NCBI RefSeq assembly: GCF_001750685.1
Contig: NZ_CP017269.1
Coordinates: 992,001-1,056,000, forward strand
Direction: 5' to 3'
From: Geosporobacter ferrireducens
Lineage (GTDB): Bacteria > Bacillota > Clostridia > Peptostreptococcales > Thermotaleaceae
DNA: 64,000 nucleotides
The notes below the pieces were generated by a model that did not search any database, was not told the origin of the DNA, and saw nothing but the letters and a program-made list of their open reading frames with translations. Numbering within the stretch: position 1 is the first letter of the stretch; each line of letters starts with the position of its first letter. Positions 7,638-16,426 of the stretch are shown here, in pieces. The position numbers and the translations under genes were made by a program.

Positions 7638-8906
7638 ATGAAAGGAGAATTTCCAGTAATAGGGGCTGATGTGGCAAAAGACTTTTGCTACTATGCTGCG
7701 CTTTCTCCAACAGGTGAAACTTATCTCAAACCATTTAAGGCTTTAAACACAGGAGAAGGACTAGCTTCAGTCATCAACCAAATAGAAAAAGTGGAGAAAG
7801 CCTTTAATAGGAAACCAGTAATCGTCTTAGAATCCACTGGTCACTATTCAAATCGCCTCGTCCACTTCTTCACACGCCATAACTTGAAGGTATATTTAAT
7901 TAACCCTCTCCTATCTCATTCTATCAAAAATTCCACGGTTAGGAAAGTCAAAACAGATAAGGTAGACGCTGAGGAACTTGCAAAGATGTACTTCTTTATG
8001 AACTTAAAAGAACATCAAATGCAGGATGAGTACCTTGAGAACCTAAAGATATTAACCCGTACCCATTATCATCTTTCAGAGCAAAGAGTTAGTGTAATGA
8101 ATCAGTTAAAAGCTGCTATCGAACAGGTTATGCCCGGATTTACAAAGGTTTTTAAAAGTATTTCCTGTAAAACATCCCTAGAATTATTAGTTCGTTATCC
8201 GTCTCCAACATCTTTTCTAGAAGGAACCAAAGATGATATTGTTCAAATCGTCAGAACTACCTCGAGAACATCTATGGCCTATGCTACGAAAAAATATGAA
8301 CTCATTCTGAAGAGTGCACAGGAAGGGAAGGAGACTGGAATTCTATTAACTGCCTATGAACAAATCATCATTGTCTATGCAAATCATTTAAAGCATATTA
8401 ATGAACAACTTGATTTGATAGATAAAAAGATAGAGGCTTTAGCAATCAACATACCTGCAATTCAGCTACTTCGTAGTATTCCTGGTATAGGTAAAAATCT
8501 AGCTCCTATCATAGCTGGAGAGATTGGAAGCATTGCAAGGTTTCAAAGTTCTAAGCAGCTTGTAGCCTATTGTGGCATTGACCCATCCGTTAAACAATCA
8601 GGTAACTTCATTGGGACAAAGAATAAATTTACAAAGCGAGGATCTAGATTTATTCGCAAGGCACTCTATATTGCAGCCACAGTAGCCATTAGACAAAACC
8701 CTAACGGGCAGTACGTCAACAAAGTTATTTATGACTACTATCACAAAAAGATACAGATCAAAGCTAAAAAACAAGCTTTAGGAGCAGTGATGAACAAACT
8801 CGTAAGGATCATATTTTCTGTACTTAAAAATGAGAATCCATTTGTCTTAATCACGCCTGAAGAGCAAGTGAAAATGCATCGGTCTAATGTGAAGATAGTA
8901 GCCTAG
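7638..8906 (+). CDS. IS110-family transposase (DEDD recombinase)
   Basis: A 422-residue protein. The N-terminal RuvC-like DEDD domain shows GADVAKD (first Asp), ESTGHY (Glu) and KTDKVDAEELA (two Asp). The C-terminal Transposase_20 domain has LRSIPGIGKNLAPIIAGEIG and LVAYCGIDPSVKQSG, then KRGSRFIRKALY; the conserved serine of the IS110 C-terminal domain would be in SGNFIGTK or nearby. The ATG at 7638 is chosen over an upstream in-frame ATG because AAGGAGGAATTTCAT directly precedes it. No frameshift or internal stop, so it may still be active. It is the only intact mobile element in the window. Confidence 0.92.
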   Translation: MKGEFPVIGADVAKDFCYYAALSPTGETYLKPFKALNTGEGLASVINQIEKVEKAFNRKPVIVLESTGHYSNRLVHFFTRHNLKVYLINPLLSHSIKNSTVRKVKTDKVDAEELAKMYFFMNLKEHQMQDEYLENLKILTRTHYHLSEQRVSVMNQLKAAIEQVMPGFTKVFKSISCKTSLELLVRYPSPTSFLEGTKDDIVQIVRTTSRTSMAYATKKYELILKSAQEGKETGILLTAYEQIIIVYANHLKHINEQLDLIDKKIEALAINIPAIQLLRSIPGIGKNLAPIIAGEIGSIARFQSSKQLVAYCGIDPSVKQSGNFIGTKNKFTKRGSRFIRKALYIAATVAIRQNPNGQYVNKVIYDYYHKKIQIKAKKQALGAVMNKLVRIIFSVLKNENPFVLITPEEQVKMHRSNVKIVA

Positions 8907-9052
8907 AGAAATGTATTAGCTAAACTGAATATTTTACTTTAGCTCTTTTAAAAAGTTCGGCAGAATAAAAGGGCTGATTCCTATGCCCCTTATCAGTAAA
9001 TCGTTATTTTAAATTTACTCTTGACATCAGTTAGCTGGTCTTTGTCGCACAA

Positions 9053-9430
9053 TTATCTAGATTCGAGTTCTATCTCATGCTTTAATATCTCTTCGATTCT
9101 CTTTTCAATCTTATTTAGATCCAGTTCCGCTTCTTTTTTTATACTTGCCCGAAGCATGGGACCAATTCTTTCAAGGTCATCCAATATATCCTGGAGGAGT
9201 TCCATTGCTGCCGTAGCTTCCAAAACTTCCCTTGGTATTTCTACAATGCTTGCTAGAATGGAATTTTCCGTTCTAGAAGCAATCATAGGAGTTTTCATAT
9301 CCTCTATATAAACCCTCGTCCTACGTCCCGGTCCCCGCTCTTCTTCAATCGGTTCTATGGCGACTATTTTATCCGATCGGACATACTTTCCATAACCTAG
9401 CGGTATAATAACATTTTCTCGTAGTTCCAA
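9053..9430 (-). CDS. RemA/DUF370-like regulatory protein with C-terminal extension
   Basis: The first 60 residues (IIPLGYGKYVRSDKIVAIEP, then GPGRRTRVYIEDMKTPMIAS) resemble the DUF370/RemA family, DNA-binding regulators of biofilm matrix genes in Bacillus. RemA is normally about 85-90 residues. This protein has 125, with an added C-terminal helix rich in Glu and Lys (LLQDILDDLERIG, then LDLNKIEKRIEEILKHEIE) that looks like a coiled coil. It carries the RRTR stretch thought to contact DNA. The gene ends only a few bases from the inferred right junction of the IS110 element. Ribosome site GAAGGGTGATGG precedes the ATG. Function inferred from family only. Confidence 0.65.
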   Translation of the reverse strand: MELRENVIIPLGYGKYVRSDKIVAIEPIEEERGPGRRTRVYIEDMKTPMIASRTENSILASIVEIPREVLEATAAMELLQDILDDLERIGPMLRASIKKEAELDLNKIEKRIEEILKHEIELESR

Positions 9431-9462
9431 TTTCCATCACCCTTCTAAAGTATTTTCTGAAT

Positions 9463-9690
9463 TTATTTTCTTCTATTTCCGCTAAAGTATACCCTCTGCA
9501 TACTAGTATCTAGTAAAGCCATTTTTTGATAAATAACTTTTTTCTTAATAACAGCCCAATATTCTAACATGGTAGTAAGCATAGTAAAAATCCATATTAG
9601 AATATACAGATGACTTAAACCTTTGCTATTGCCAGCGTCTTTTGCCATAGTAGTTCCAACTAATCTTTTAAATGCTTTAGATTTAGACAT
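9463..9690 (-). CDS. Hypothetical small single-pass membrane protein
   Basis: A 75-residue reading frame with a hydrophobic segment at about 28-46 (YILIWIFTMLTTMLEYWAV) between basic flanks. The ribosome site is weak (AGAGAAGAAA). Its place between the Nudix gene and the RemA-like gene on the same strand and its plausible membrane topology are the only support. I do not recognise a family. Confidence 0.35.
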   Translation of the reverse strand: MSKSKAFKRLVGTTMAKDAGNSKGLSHLYILIWIFTMLTTMLEYWAVIKKKVIYQKMALLDTSMQRVYFSGNRRK

Positions 9691-9713
9691 AAAATTTCTT
9701 CTCTAAACTATAA

Positions 9714-9736
9714 AATCCCCTTTTTCCAAGGGGATT
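9714..9736. terminator. Hairpin terminator after the Nudix gene
   Basis: AATCCCC/GGGGATT stem with a T-rich loop, flanked by T-rich sequence on the plus side and A/T-rich sequence on the other. It lies 15 bases beyond the Nudix stop codon on the minus strand. Confidence 0.6.
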
Positions 9737-9750
9737 CTTTCATTTTATAT

Positions 9751-10158
9751 TTATTTCTCCAACACCTTAAATAATAAACCTTGTATAGCTGGATAAGTTA
9801 GGCTTTCCGGTATATCGTCAAACAATCTAACTTCGCCAATTTCCGTTTCCGGCAAAGGTCCCAGCTTGGTAACATTACTTATAAATAACCTGCCGTATGT
9901 AGTAACATCCTCCCTTGAGACAGAATAATCACATAGGGGTTCTACCTCAAATTCCACTGCTCCAGACTCTTCAAACAACTCTCGTCTTGCAGCTTCAATA
10001 ATGCACTCTCCGGCTTCAATGTGACCGCCTGGCATCTCCCAGGTTTCCCGGTCTTTATGTCTTACAAAAATCCACTTATTTTTGTACCTTGCCGGAATAA
10101 CAACAAATTTCAATCGCTCTTCCTTGATACTGCCTATCTCATGAAAATTAACTACCAT
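9751..10158 (-). CDS. Nudix hydrolase
   Basis: A 135-residue Nudix protein that hydrolyses a nucleoside-diphosphate-linked substrate. The Nudix box is complete: GGHIEAGECIIEAARRELFE then ESGA (about residues 44-67), following WEMPGG. Length and order resemble MutT/YtkD-type enzymes of Firmicutes; YtkD acts on oxidised nucleoside triphosphates, but substrate cannot be read from sequence. The start ATG is preceded by AAAGGGGTGGATT. Single gene followed by a hairpin terminator. Confidence 0.85.
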   Translation of the reverse strand: MVVNFHEIGSIKEERLKFVVIPARYKNKWIFVRHKDRETWEMPGGHIEAGECIIEAARRELFEESGAVEFEVEPLCDYSVSREDVTTYGRLFISNVTKLGPLPETEIGEVRLFDDIPESLTYPAIQGLLFKVLEK

Positions 10159-10264
10159 AATCCACCCCTTTAAATCCTAACTTATAACACTAAATATGAC
10201 TATTCTCTACTTTCCCAAATCTTTTAATAGAAATATCGTCATTTTCTGCCGCTTAATAAAATTT

Positions 10265-12018
10265 TTAAAATGATTCCAAAGCCCTTTCAGCTTCAGCCTT
10301 CAATATAGATTTTATTATAGTATAATGTCCCAGCCTTTCAACTGCCTTTATTATGGATTGAACATATTCCCGGGAAATATATTGTTTCTTCACCAGCGGC
10401 GCTGCTGCAATTTTTACAGCATTCCTCCAGTTATCCGCTTCTACATTAAACTTTGCATTGTCCTCTGACAGAAGGTTTTTGATAAATACTTTACTGTCCC
10501 GGTGGATATCATATCTTTTTATAAGATAGTCGCACTGCTTTTTATATGTATTTTTAAATATGAGACTTTTAATCTCTTCTATATCAGAAACATCCAGCAG
10601 TGGGTTAACCTTTATAACCTCATATCCGTCTACCTTTAAATCTACTGTGGATATTATAAAGTCGATTGTGTTTCGACTCAACTTCTCGGGAATTAAATCT
10701 ATTGTAACCGGTCCCGTTATTTTAAGTTCCGGAAGCATTATTCCAAGCCTTGTGCTCAGAATTCCAGAAGTAGCAAATCCGCTGCCGCAGACAACCAATA
10801 CCCTTGGCATAAATCCATTTTGGGTCTTTTTCTCAAATCCCGCTCCAAGATACATTGCTATATACGCTGTTTCTGAATCAGGAAAGCTGAGGTCCAGCAT
10901 TTTTTCATATTTTCCAAGTATTTTAGATGATATTTCATATATGAAAGGAATTCTATATTTTATCTGATCCGTTAGAGGATTTTCTATAAGAAGATCGTTC
11001 CTTAGCCTGTGAAAAGCTACTTTCAGATGCAGTGCCAGACCATTTATTAATTCATAGTCATCGCTGAAGTCTATTCCAAGGTACTCCTCTGCATCCTGAA
11101 TGATCTGCTTTGAAATTATCTTTGCTTCCTCATCTTCAGGTGAATTTTCCTTTGATTCTATGGCATTAATTATTTTGGCCCCCATAAACATTCTGACTAT
11201 GTAGCAGCGGTCACTCTCGTTGAGAAGACTGGAGCAACCAGCAGAATCTAGCATGTTTAACAGGGTGCTGTATTCCCTTTTGTTGGCATATTTAGTTCTC
11301 ACATCCTCACTGTAGTAAATATGTCTGCCATTTTCAGCCCTGTTCAATGTGTATCCTATAGATATTTCAAGCTCCTCCTTTGAGATATCGGAATAGGATG
11401 TATCCATTCTCCGTTCCATAGAGCAGATGATGTTTTGTATGTTAAATCGTGAAATGTTTAATAAATCCATTATTTGATCCCTTATAATGAATTTTTTCCT
11501 GATACCCTCATAGTAAAGGCAGGTAAAAGAATTTCTTATGTTTTCCTCTTCTCCCGCTGCTGACAGACCGTAATTGGTTTTTCTGTTTAATGAAATGTGA
11601 AATTCGGAGAGGTTTTTTTCTACCTCGGTAAGATCTGATAAAATAGTGTTTTTACTGACCTGCAGCAGGTTTGCCAGATTATCTATGGTAATACCTCCCG
11701 GTGAAGTCATGAGGTATATTATAATAAGAAAACTTCTTTCCTCCGGGGAGAAGATCCTATGGGTAAGGTCTGAGAGAATACGAGAGAGCCTTTTAACGAT
11801 GTCCGGCAGGTTTGTATTTTGATTCCTACCCCTGGCTTTTTAACAAGCTCGAAACCCTCACTTTTCAGGTAGCATTCGATAACATCAAGGTCATACCTGA
11901 CAGTCCGCTCACTTACTCCAAATTCATGGGAAAGTGTTTTTATTTTTGCATAATCATCAGTGCCTGTCAGGTATTCTACTATGTCCTTTTGCCTTTTAGT
12001 CAACGGTACCATTCTCAT
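10265..12018 (-). pseudogene. Frameshifted BglG/MtlR-type PRD regulator
   Basis: One gene in two frames. The 5' part (from 12018) encodes an HTH_11 domain (RQKDIVEYLTG, then LSHEFGVSERTVRYDLDVIE) and reaches KKPGVGIKIQT, then runs out of frame to a stop near 11719. In the other frame the sequence continues across the same bases as LPDIVKRLSRILSDLTHRIF, then SPEERSFLIIIYLMTSPGG, joining smoothly to the 3' part: a second HTH, two PRD domains, and an EIIB-like domain (VLVVCGSGFATSGILSTRLG). The shift is close to 11820. Intact relatives of about 600-700 residues activate sugar PTS operons. No PTS genes are nearby. This is either a recently broken gene or a sequencing error. Confidence 0.8.
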
Positions 12019-12150
12019 CCCTCTTTGCCTGAAATTTTGGTTCCTTTGATTTAATTATACGGACTTAGTTTCTTAGTATTACACAAAATCCTTTCAATGA
12101 ATGTGGCAAAAAAGCTCCATTACAAAGTACTTGCCCAGTAAATAGAGATA

Positions 12151-12332
12151 AAAAGAGCGTCTACGACGCTTTCGCTAGGAAACCCTAGGTTTCCTTCGAC
12201 GACAGCAAAGCTGTCTGAGCACCTTCCTGAAGGCGGCAGGGGATTCCATCCCCTACAACCCCTATTTTTTATATAATAGAAAAGTAGAACTTTCCTAATT
12301 ATATAAAAAATAGACTGCTTTTTTAAGCAGCC
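12151..12332. repeat. Structured intergenic repeat, family C, copy 1
   Basis: About 180 bases built from consecutive hairpins: GCGTC/GACGC, GGAAACC-CTA-GGTTTCC, GACAGC/GCTGTC, AGGGGAT/ATCCCCT, a long A+T stem (TTTTTTATATAAT... ATTATATAAAAAA) and a final CTGCTT/AAGCAG stem. The second copy at 29485-29668 keeps each stem with paired base changes. No protein coding is credible through it. Confidence 0.85.
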
Positions 12333-12433
12333 TTTAACCGGGCCGGCAAAGAATTTGCCAGATAGTCCGCCTTTTGACAATCGCTCTACCATATAGGTCC
12401 GTGACTAAGAAAGCCTATTATCCATCTAAAACT

Positions 12434-12461
12434 GCAGGGGCAGACCTGCGTATCTGTCCGC
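12434..12461. repeat. Short palindromic repeat, family B
   Basis: GCAGGGGCAGACCTGCGTAT followed by CTGTCCGC. Hairpin GGGCAGA/TCTGTCC. Related units lie at 18377-18425 and 24508-24573; the shared skeleton is GTAGGGGnnnGnCCTnnGTGT followed by a pairing arm. Confidence 0.5.
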
Positions 12462-12616
12462 TTCTTTTTCGGGAAGACACATAGGGCCTCCTCTTTTTCT
12501 ATTAATGTGCATCTGGTCTAAATCAATTTTTATATTCTGCAGAATATTTCTTTTAATTTTAAAAATATTCATTTCATTCCTAAAGGATTTAGTGTATAAT
12601 TTTACTATAATTTCAA

Positions 12617-12700
12617 TAGGTGATGGGGCTCACCACTAATATTGCTTAGCAATTGATGGCTCCTACTAAAGTTTACTTTAGTAGGAGTTTTGTTTGTTTT
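12617..12700 (+). promoter_or_regulatory. Fluoride (crcB) riboswitch with terminator
   Basis: The aptamer reads AGGTGATGGGGCTCACCACT, then TTGCTTAGCAATTGATGGCT and CCTAC, matching the crcB motif (GGNGATGG...CACC...pseudoknot...GATGGCTCCTAC). Its 3' part is shared with the hairpin CTCCTACTAAA/TTTAGTAGGAG followed by TTTTGTTTGTTTTT, a terminator that forms when fluoride is absent. TATAAT boxes occur upstream (from about 12594). It precedes crcB by 32 bases, the canonical arrangement for fluoride-induced export. Confidence 0.95.
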
Positions 12701-12732
12701 TGAAAAAGATAACCTTTAAGGGAGGCTGTTTC

Positions 12733-13158
12733 ATGAAATTAAAAATCCTGATACTAGGACTGGGTGGTTTTCTAGGGAGTAATTTTCGTTTTTGGCTTTC
12801 TGATTGGGCTTGCAGACACTTTCAAGAAAACCTGCCCTACGGAACACTTATCGTTAACATTCTAGGTTCATTTTTACTTGGAATAATCATGTGTTATGCC
12901 ACAGAAAGTAAAGACTTAGTGCCACTTATAAAACTCTTTCTGGGTACGGGGATGATGGGTGCCTTCACTACTTTTTCCGCTTTATCTTTTGAAACTTTAG
13001 AAATGCTTAAGAAATCAAACTACAGGCTTGCCATTTTGAATACAACTATGAATATTACTTTGGGAATTGCTGCAGTTTGGATCGGGTATGAAATTGCCAA
13101 GATAGCGATTCATTTAACCCATCCACAATATGTAGAAAGCCCTCAGCGGAACTTATAG
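12733..13158 (+). CDS. crcB: Fluoride channel Fluc/CrcB
   Basis: A 141-residue protein with four predicted membrane helices. Family landmarks are GGFLGSNFRFWLSD (about 10-24), GTLIVNILGSFLLG (about 37-50) with the conserved Asn, and GTGMMGAFTTFSALSFE (about 75-92) with the TTFS stretch lining the fluoride pore. Fluc proteins act as dual-topology dimers exporting fluoride. A single gene is present here; some Firmicutes have two. I chose the ATG at 12733 because GGGAGGCTGTTTC precedes it, rather than an in-frame ATG 13 codons upstream that overlaps the riboswitch. Regulation by the fluoride riboswitch immediately upstream is clear. Confidence 0.95.
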   Translation: MKLKILILGLGGFLGSNFRFWLSDWACRHFQENLPYGTLIVNILGSFLLGIIMCYATESKDLVPLIKLFLGTGMMGAFTTFSALSFETLEMLKKSNYRLAILNTTMNITLGIAAVWIGYEIAKIAIHLTHPQYVESPQRNL

Positions 13159-13185
13159 AAGAAATATATTCAAAAATAATCAGAG

Positions 13186-13206
13186 AATAAAGGGCCTTTA
13201 TTTTCT
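13186..13206 (+). terminator. Short hairpin after crcB
   Basis: AATAAAGG/CCTTTATT followed by TTCTATTATTTTTT, 28 bases beyond the crcB stop codon. Confidence 0.55.
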
Positions 13207-13238
13207 ATTATTTTTTATACAGGCCAAGTGGAAGACCC

Positions 13239-14078
13239 TCAATGAAATAAATTGGTCATTTGATAAAGGGCATTTTCTTGAGCCGGTTCATATTTTATCT
13301 GAACTCGGGTTTCATTTATGAGTTGAATCCTTAGCATAATCATTGTCCCACTATCTCTATTTACTGTAAGCATCTTTATTTTATTTAAGGGTATATAGTT
13401 ATATATTTGACAATAGGCGCTTGTAGATTTAGTCATTTTGTCATCCTCTTTTATAATAATTAGTTCCTTATTCGTCAACATCACTAGGTGTGTCGGTGAG
13501 ATGTTCTTATGAAGGAAGCCTAGACACCTTTTCTTAATTTTTTGTTGAAAAACGAGACCAATAACTTCTGACTCAGGAAGCAAACAGTATCGGGCATAAT
13601 TTTTAAACTTATATTCTAAAAGCTCAATTTTGTCTATATCACTTTTTTCTTTTTTATATAATAATTCATTTAGTGTACCTATAGAGGTTCTAATTATAGT
13701 AATCACTTCCGCAAACAAAAACTCAGTAACTGTGTTATATTCAACAATAAAGCAGTCCAGAGCATTATCAATACACGCACTAATTTTAATCCATGAGTAC
13801 AGCAGTATTTTTCCATGCTCAATTTGGATAATATCTTCCAGTGGATAGACTTTGTGTACAATCTTATGATTATTCCTCTCCAAATAACTGATGTACTTTT
13901 CATGTATGCAAATCATCTTCTCATTGGCCTTTCTTCTCCCCCGCCTGTGTTCAGGTGCCAGAATAGTATATGGCAAACCATCATCTTTAACAAAAACCTG
14001 GAAATATTCCTTAAAATGATTAGGAATATCCTCAAATCCCTCTATTCTCCTCGCCCATTTAAACATATCAGAAGGCAT
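13239..14078 (-). CDS. Hypothetical protein, possible PH-like lipid/protein-binding domains
   Basis: A 279-residue soluble protein I do not recognise. The segments MICIHEKYISYLERNNHKIV with YPLEDIIQIEHGKILLYSWI, and later HLVMLTNKELIIIKEDD with YNYIPLNKIKMLTVN, both follow the strand pattern of bacterial PH-like domains (a tyrosine- or leucine-rich strand, then a basic residue switching to a hydrophobic strand). The two halves may be a duplicated fold. Ribosome site CGAGGAGGAATATAT precedes the ATG. It is convergent with crcB and lies downstream of the dynamin-like GTPase gene on the same strand, with about 70 bases between it and the next upstream gene. Confidence 0.6.
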   Translation of the reverse strand: MPSDMFKWARRIEGFEDIPNHFKEYFQVFVKDDGLPYTILAPEHRRGRRKANEKMICIHEKYISYLERNNHKIVHKVYPLEDIIQIEHGKILLYSWIKISACIDNALDCFIVEYNTVTEFLFAEVITIIRTSIGTLNELLYKKEKSDIDKIELLEYKFKNYARYCLLPESEVIGLVFQQKIKKRCLGFLHKNISPTHLVMLTNKELIIIKEDDKMTKSTSAYCQIYNYIPLNKIKMLTVNRDSGTMIMLRIQLINETRVQIKYEPAQENALYQMTNLFH

Positions 14079-14149
14079 ATATATTCCTCCTCGAAAATCT
14101 TAAATATATAATTTTTAACTAATAAATAAACTATTTTCTTCTTGTCAAT

Positions 14150-14539
14150 TTATGCGTTTTCTTTTTTATAGATCTCTAGTTCCTTACGATATTCCTCAAC
14201 GATATCTACCACATGTTGATAGCTGACTTGGTACTGCCTATTTTCATGGATTAGGCCAGAGACCTGAAGCTTCATACGTTCGTAGTCTTTTTTTATTTCA
14301 TAATAATTGAATTTTAAGGAGCTGTATTTTGCATTGGCCTCCATCAGTGCTCTGCGCAACAGGATATCTGCATCATCTTCTCGCATCACCTCATGAATTT
14401 GCGATTGACTATAATAAAAACTCAATCCTAGTATCATCAAATTTCTTATCGCCGCATCTTCTGAAAAGCCCTGTTCCTCCATATATGCCTTTGTCCTTTC
14501 TCTATACTCTTCATCCAGCTGCTCTAAAATATTGTTCAT
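14150..14539 (-). CDS. Hypothetical coiled-coil protein downstream of dynamin-like GTPase
   Basis: A 129-residue protein rich in charged residues. Residues about 66-125 form a likely coiled coil (ALMEANAKYSSLKFNYYEIK, then DYERMKLQVSGLIHENRQYQ). No family recognised. The start codon lies 16 bases after the stop of the dynamin-like GTPase gene on the same strand (GGAGGTTATCC before the ATG), so the two are almost certainly cotranscribed and both are downstream of the fluoride riboswitch at 16427-16502. A partner role with the GTPase is an inference from context. Confidence 0.7.
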   Translation of the reverse strand: MNNILEQLDEEYRERTKAYMEEQGFSEDAAIRNLMILGLSFYYSQSQIHEVMREDDADILLRRALMEANAKYSSLKFNYYEIKKDYERMKLQVSGLIHENRQYQVSYQHVVDIVEEYRKELEIYKKENA

Positions 14540-14555
14540 GGATAACCTCCGTCTA

Positions 14556-16328
14556 TTAAGCTTCTTTCAAGCCTTCCATTCTTATCTTGATTGATGACAA
14601 ATGATCCCTTAACTGCTCATAGTAAAGCAATTGGGTTTGTATATCTTCTTTCTTTTGACTTCTAAGTTCCATCGTCTTTTGAATAATTCCCTGTATATTC
14701 GCAACGGTATCATCGATATGTCCTTGATAGGCCCGTTCAAATATATACTTGCTGTCTTTTATTTTGCTGACATAATCCCACTTTAGATTGTTTCCGTTTT
14801 TCTCTAGTTCCTCATCAACCCTTTTCATAATATCTGAAAGGATGATTCTATTTCGCCATCCCTTTGGCATCAGGAAAAGGAAATCCCTTAGTCTTGGACC
14901 TAGGAATGCAGGACTGGAGCTTCCAAACTTGAAGTAGAAGGTATCCTTATCTATTAGGTCAAATTCACCAATGGGCTCTGCAAGACGCAGTTTAAATACT
15001 GCATAGGTTATTTCATTTACCAGGTCAATTCCTTGGTTTAGCTTGCCGGTAAATCGCACAATAATCCCATGATAGGCTTGTTTTAAGCTTTCTATCTGCC
15101 GTTTGTCCCAATCTGTATAGGCTTCCTCCACAAAGTTCTCAAGCTTTTGACTTAGTAGTTTTGGTAGATCCTTCCCATTCATTTCTTTGTTTTGGTCAAA
15201 TATACTTTCGAGTCTTTCTTTGATTTCTTCAGCTTGTACTGCCCGAAACTCCTTTATCTGAGCTTCCAAATCTTCAATAATCTCTTTTAGATCTGCTTCA
15301 ACTAGAGCTAACGCTTCCTTCTTTAATGTTGCTGTGTCTTTTACTTTACCTCTAAAAAGGCTTAGCTGCTGCTCTAAAGTTTGAACAGGACTATTGAGTA
15401 TAGTAGTCTTAAAATCAATATTTTCCTCCAATTCCTTGATCATTCCATAAAGCTTCTCTTCATAGCTTGTCAGGAGATAGTGTCCCTTTTCCTTTAGTAG
15501 AAATATTTCCATATCCTCTTCAAATGCTTTCATACCACTTTCTATAAGGCGATTGGTTTCTCCGCTTTGTTTAGCCTCATAGGCTTGCTTTGCAGAGATC
15601 GGATATAGTTTTATATCTGATTCTAAAACCTTTGAGATCATTTCCTTTGAAAAGGCTATACTTTCACGTTTTTCTTTCAGACTAAGATAATCGATTTTGT
15701 TCTGAAGAAAGAATATCTTATGAAAATATTCCTTTGCATCCTGTAGAAACTTCATTTCCAGTTCGCCAACTGGTGCATCAGATGAAGTAAGAAAGATCGC
15801 TGCATCAGCTTCTGGCAAATAGCGATAGGCTTCGTCTGTATTGTGCTTGTGGATCGAGCCAATGCCTGGTGTGTCTATCAATACAACCCCATTCTTAAGA
15901 ATGTCCGACGGGTAGTATATCTCAATAATATCTATATCTTTTACGTTTTTAGGGTTCTTTTGCTCTGAAATATATTCATCGATTTGTCTTATATCGGTCG
16001 CCATGCTCCTATGATCCTTATAGTGTATAGCAGCCTTTGGAGATAAAGCATATCTGATCCTCGTAATGATAGACGTTATGGGTATTACTCCAGTAGGCAA
16101 GATATCGCTACCTAAAAAGTAGTTGATTAAGGTAGACTTACCTCTTTTGAATTGACCTATGACAACCACATGAAATTCTGTATTTTTTATTTTTTCCGAC
16201 TGTCTCTTGAAACTGTTAAACAGTGCAGGATTTTCAAGCCTTTCTGCCAAAGCTGCAAGGTCATTCGCAATATCTGAGTATTCTTTGATCAACACATTAA
16301 ACTGTTTAAGCAATGATATCACTCCCAA
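14556..16328 (-). CDS. Dynamin-like GTPase
   Basis: A 590-residue bacterial dynamin-like protein. Its GTPase signatures are G1 GQFKRGKSTLIN (about 57-68), G3 DTPGIGS (about 152-158) and G4 NKID (about 212). Helical stalk sequence follows, with long charged helices (about 280-420), and a hydrophobic patch near 480-500 (FLGPRLRDFLFLMPKGW) could be the membrane paddle. Such proteins remodel or protect membranes. The start is uncertain: TTG at 16328 or GTG two codons later, both next to CAGGGTTGGGAG. The unusual point is its leader: a fluoride riboswitch with terminator about 100 bases upstream and a good promoter before it, implying fluoride-induced expression together with the following coiled-coil gene. 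Confidence 0.85.
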   Translation of the reverse strand: MGVISLLKQFNVLIKEYSDIANDLAALAERLENPALFNSFKRQSEKIKNTEFHVVVIGQFKRGKSTLINYFLGSDILPTGVIPITSIITRIRYALSPKAAIHYKDHRSMATDIRQIDEYISEQKNPKNVKDIDIIEIYYPSDILKNGVVLIDTPGIGSIHKHNTDEAYRYLPEADAAIFLTSSDAPVGELEMKFLQDAKEYFHKIFFLQNKIDYLSLKEKRESIAFSKEMISKVLESDIKLYPISAKQAYEAKQSGETNRLIESGMKAFEEDMEIFLLKEKGHYLLTSYEEKLYGMIKELEENIDFKTTILNSPVQTLEQQLSLFRGKVKDTATLKKEALALVEADLKEIIEDLEAQIKEFRAVQAEEIKERLESIFDQNKEMNGKDLPKLLSQKLENFVEEAYTDWDKRQIESLKQAYHGIIVRFTGKLNQGIDLVNEITYAVFKLRLAEPIGEFDLIDKDTFYFKFGSSSPAFLGPRLRDFLFLMPKGWRNRIILSDIMKRVDEELEKNGNNLKWDYVSKIKDSKYIFERAYQGHIDDTVANIQGIIQKTMELRSQKKEDIQTQLLYYEQLRDHLSSIKIRMEGLKEA

Positions 16329-16426
16329 CCCTGGTATGATCCATTTTCTGTCTCATAGATAGTATTCAATGAATGAGATACTTTAACACTTAAGAAAGAA
16401 TCATTTTCTTTCCAAAAACATAAAGA

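Larger units (their letters stand above)
7375..9045 (+). mobile_element. IS110-family insertion sequence
   Basis: Ends are inferred, not from terminal repeats (IS110 elements lack them) but from the interrupted target. The family A repeat reads CCCTTGT up to 7374, and TTTGT CGCAC resumes at 9041-9050; removing 7375-9045 restores CCCTTGTCGCAC, matching the other copies. The element would be about 1.67 kb, with a long non-coding left end (about 260 bases), one transposase gene and a right end of about 140 bases. A shared TTGT core at both junctions fits the core-sequence recombination of IS110 elements. Exact junction bases remain ambiguous within that core. Confidence 0.7.

Noticed and set aside
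9463..9690. Taking the 75-residue membrane frame as a confident gene
   Set aside because: Kept only as a low-confidence entry because the ribosome site is weak and no family is recognisable.
12120..12392. Open reading frame of 90 codons on the minus strand
   Set aside because: It runs through the hairpins of the family C repeat; its protein is explained by the repeat arms and there is no ribosome site.
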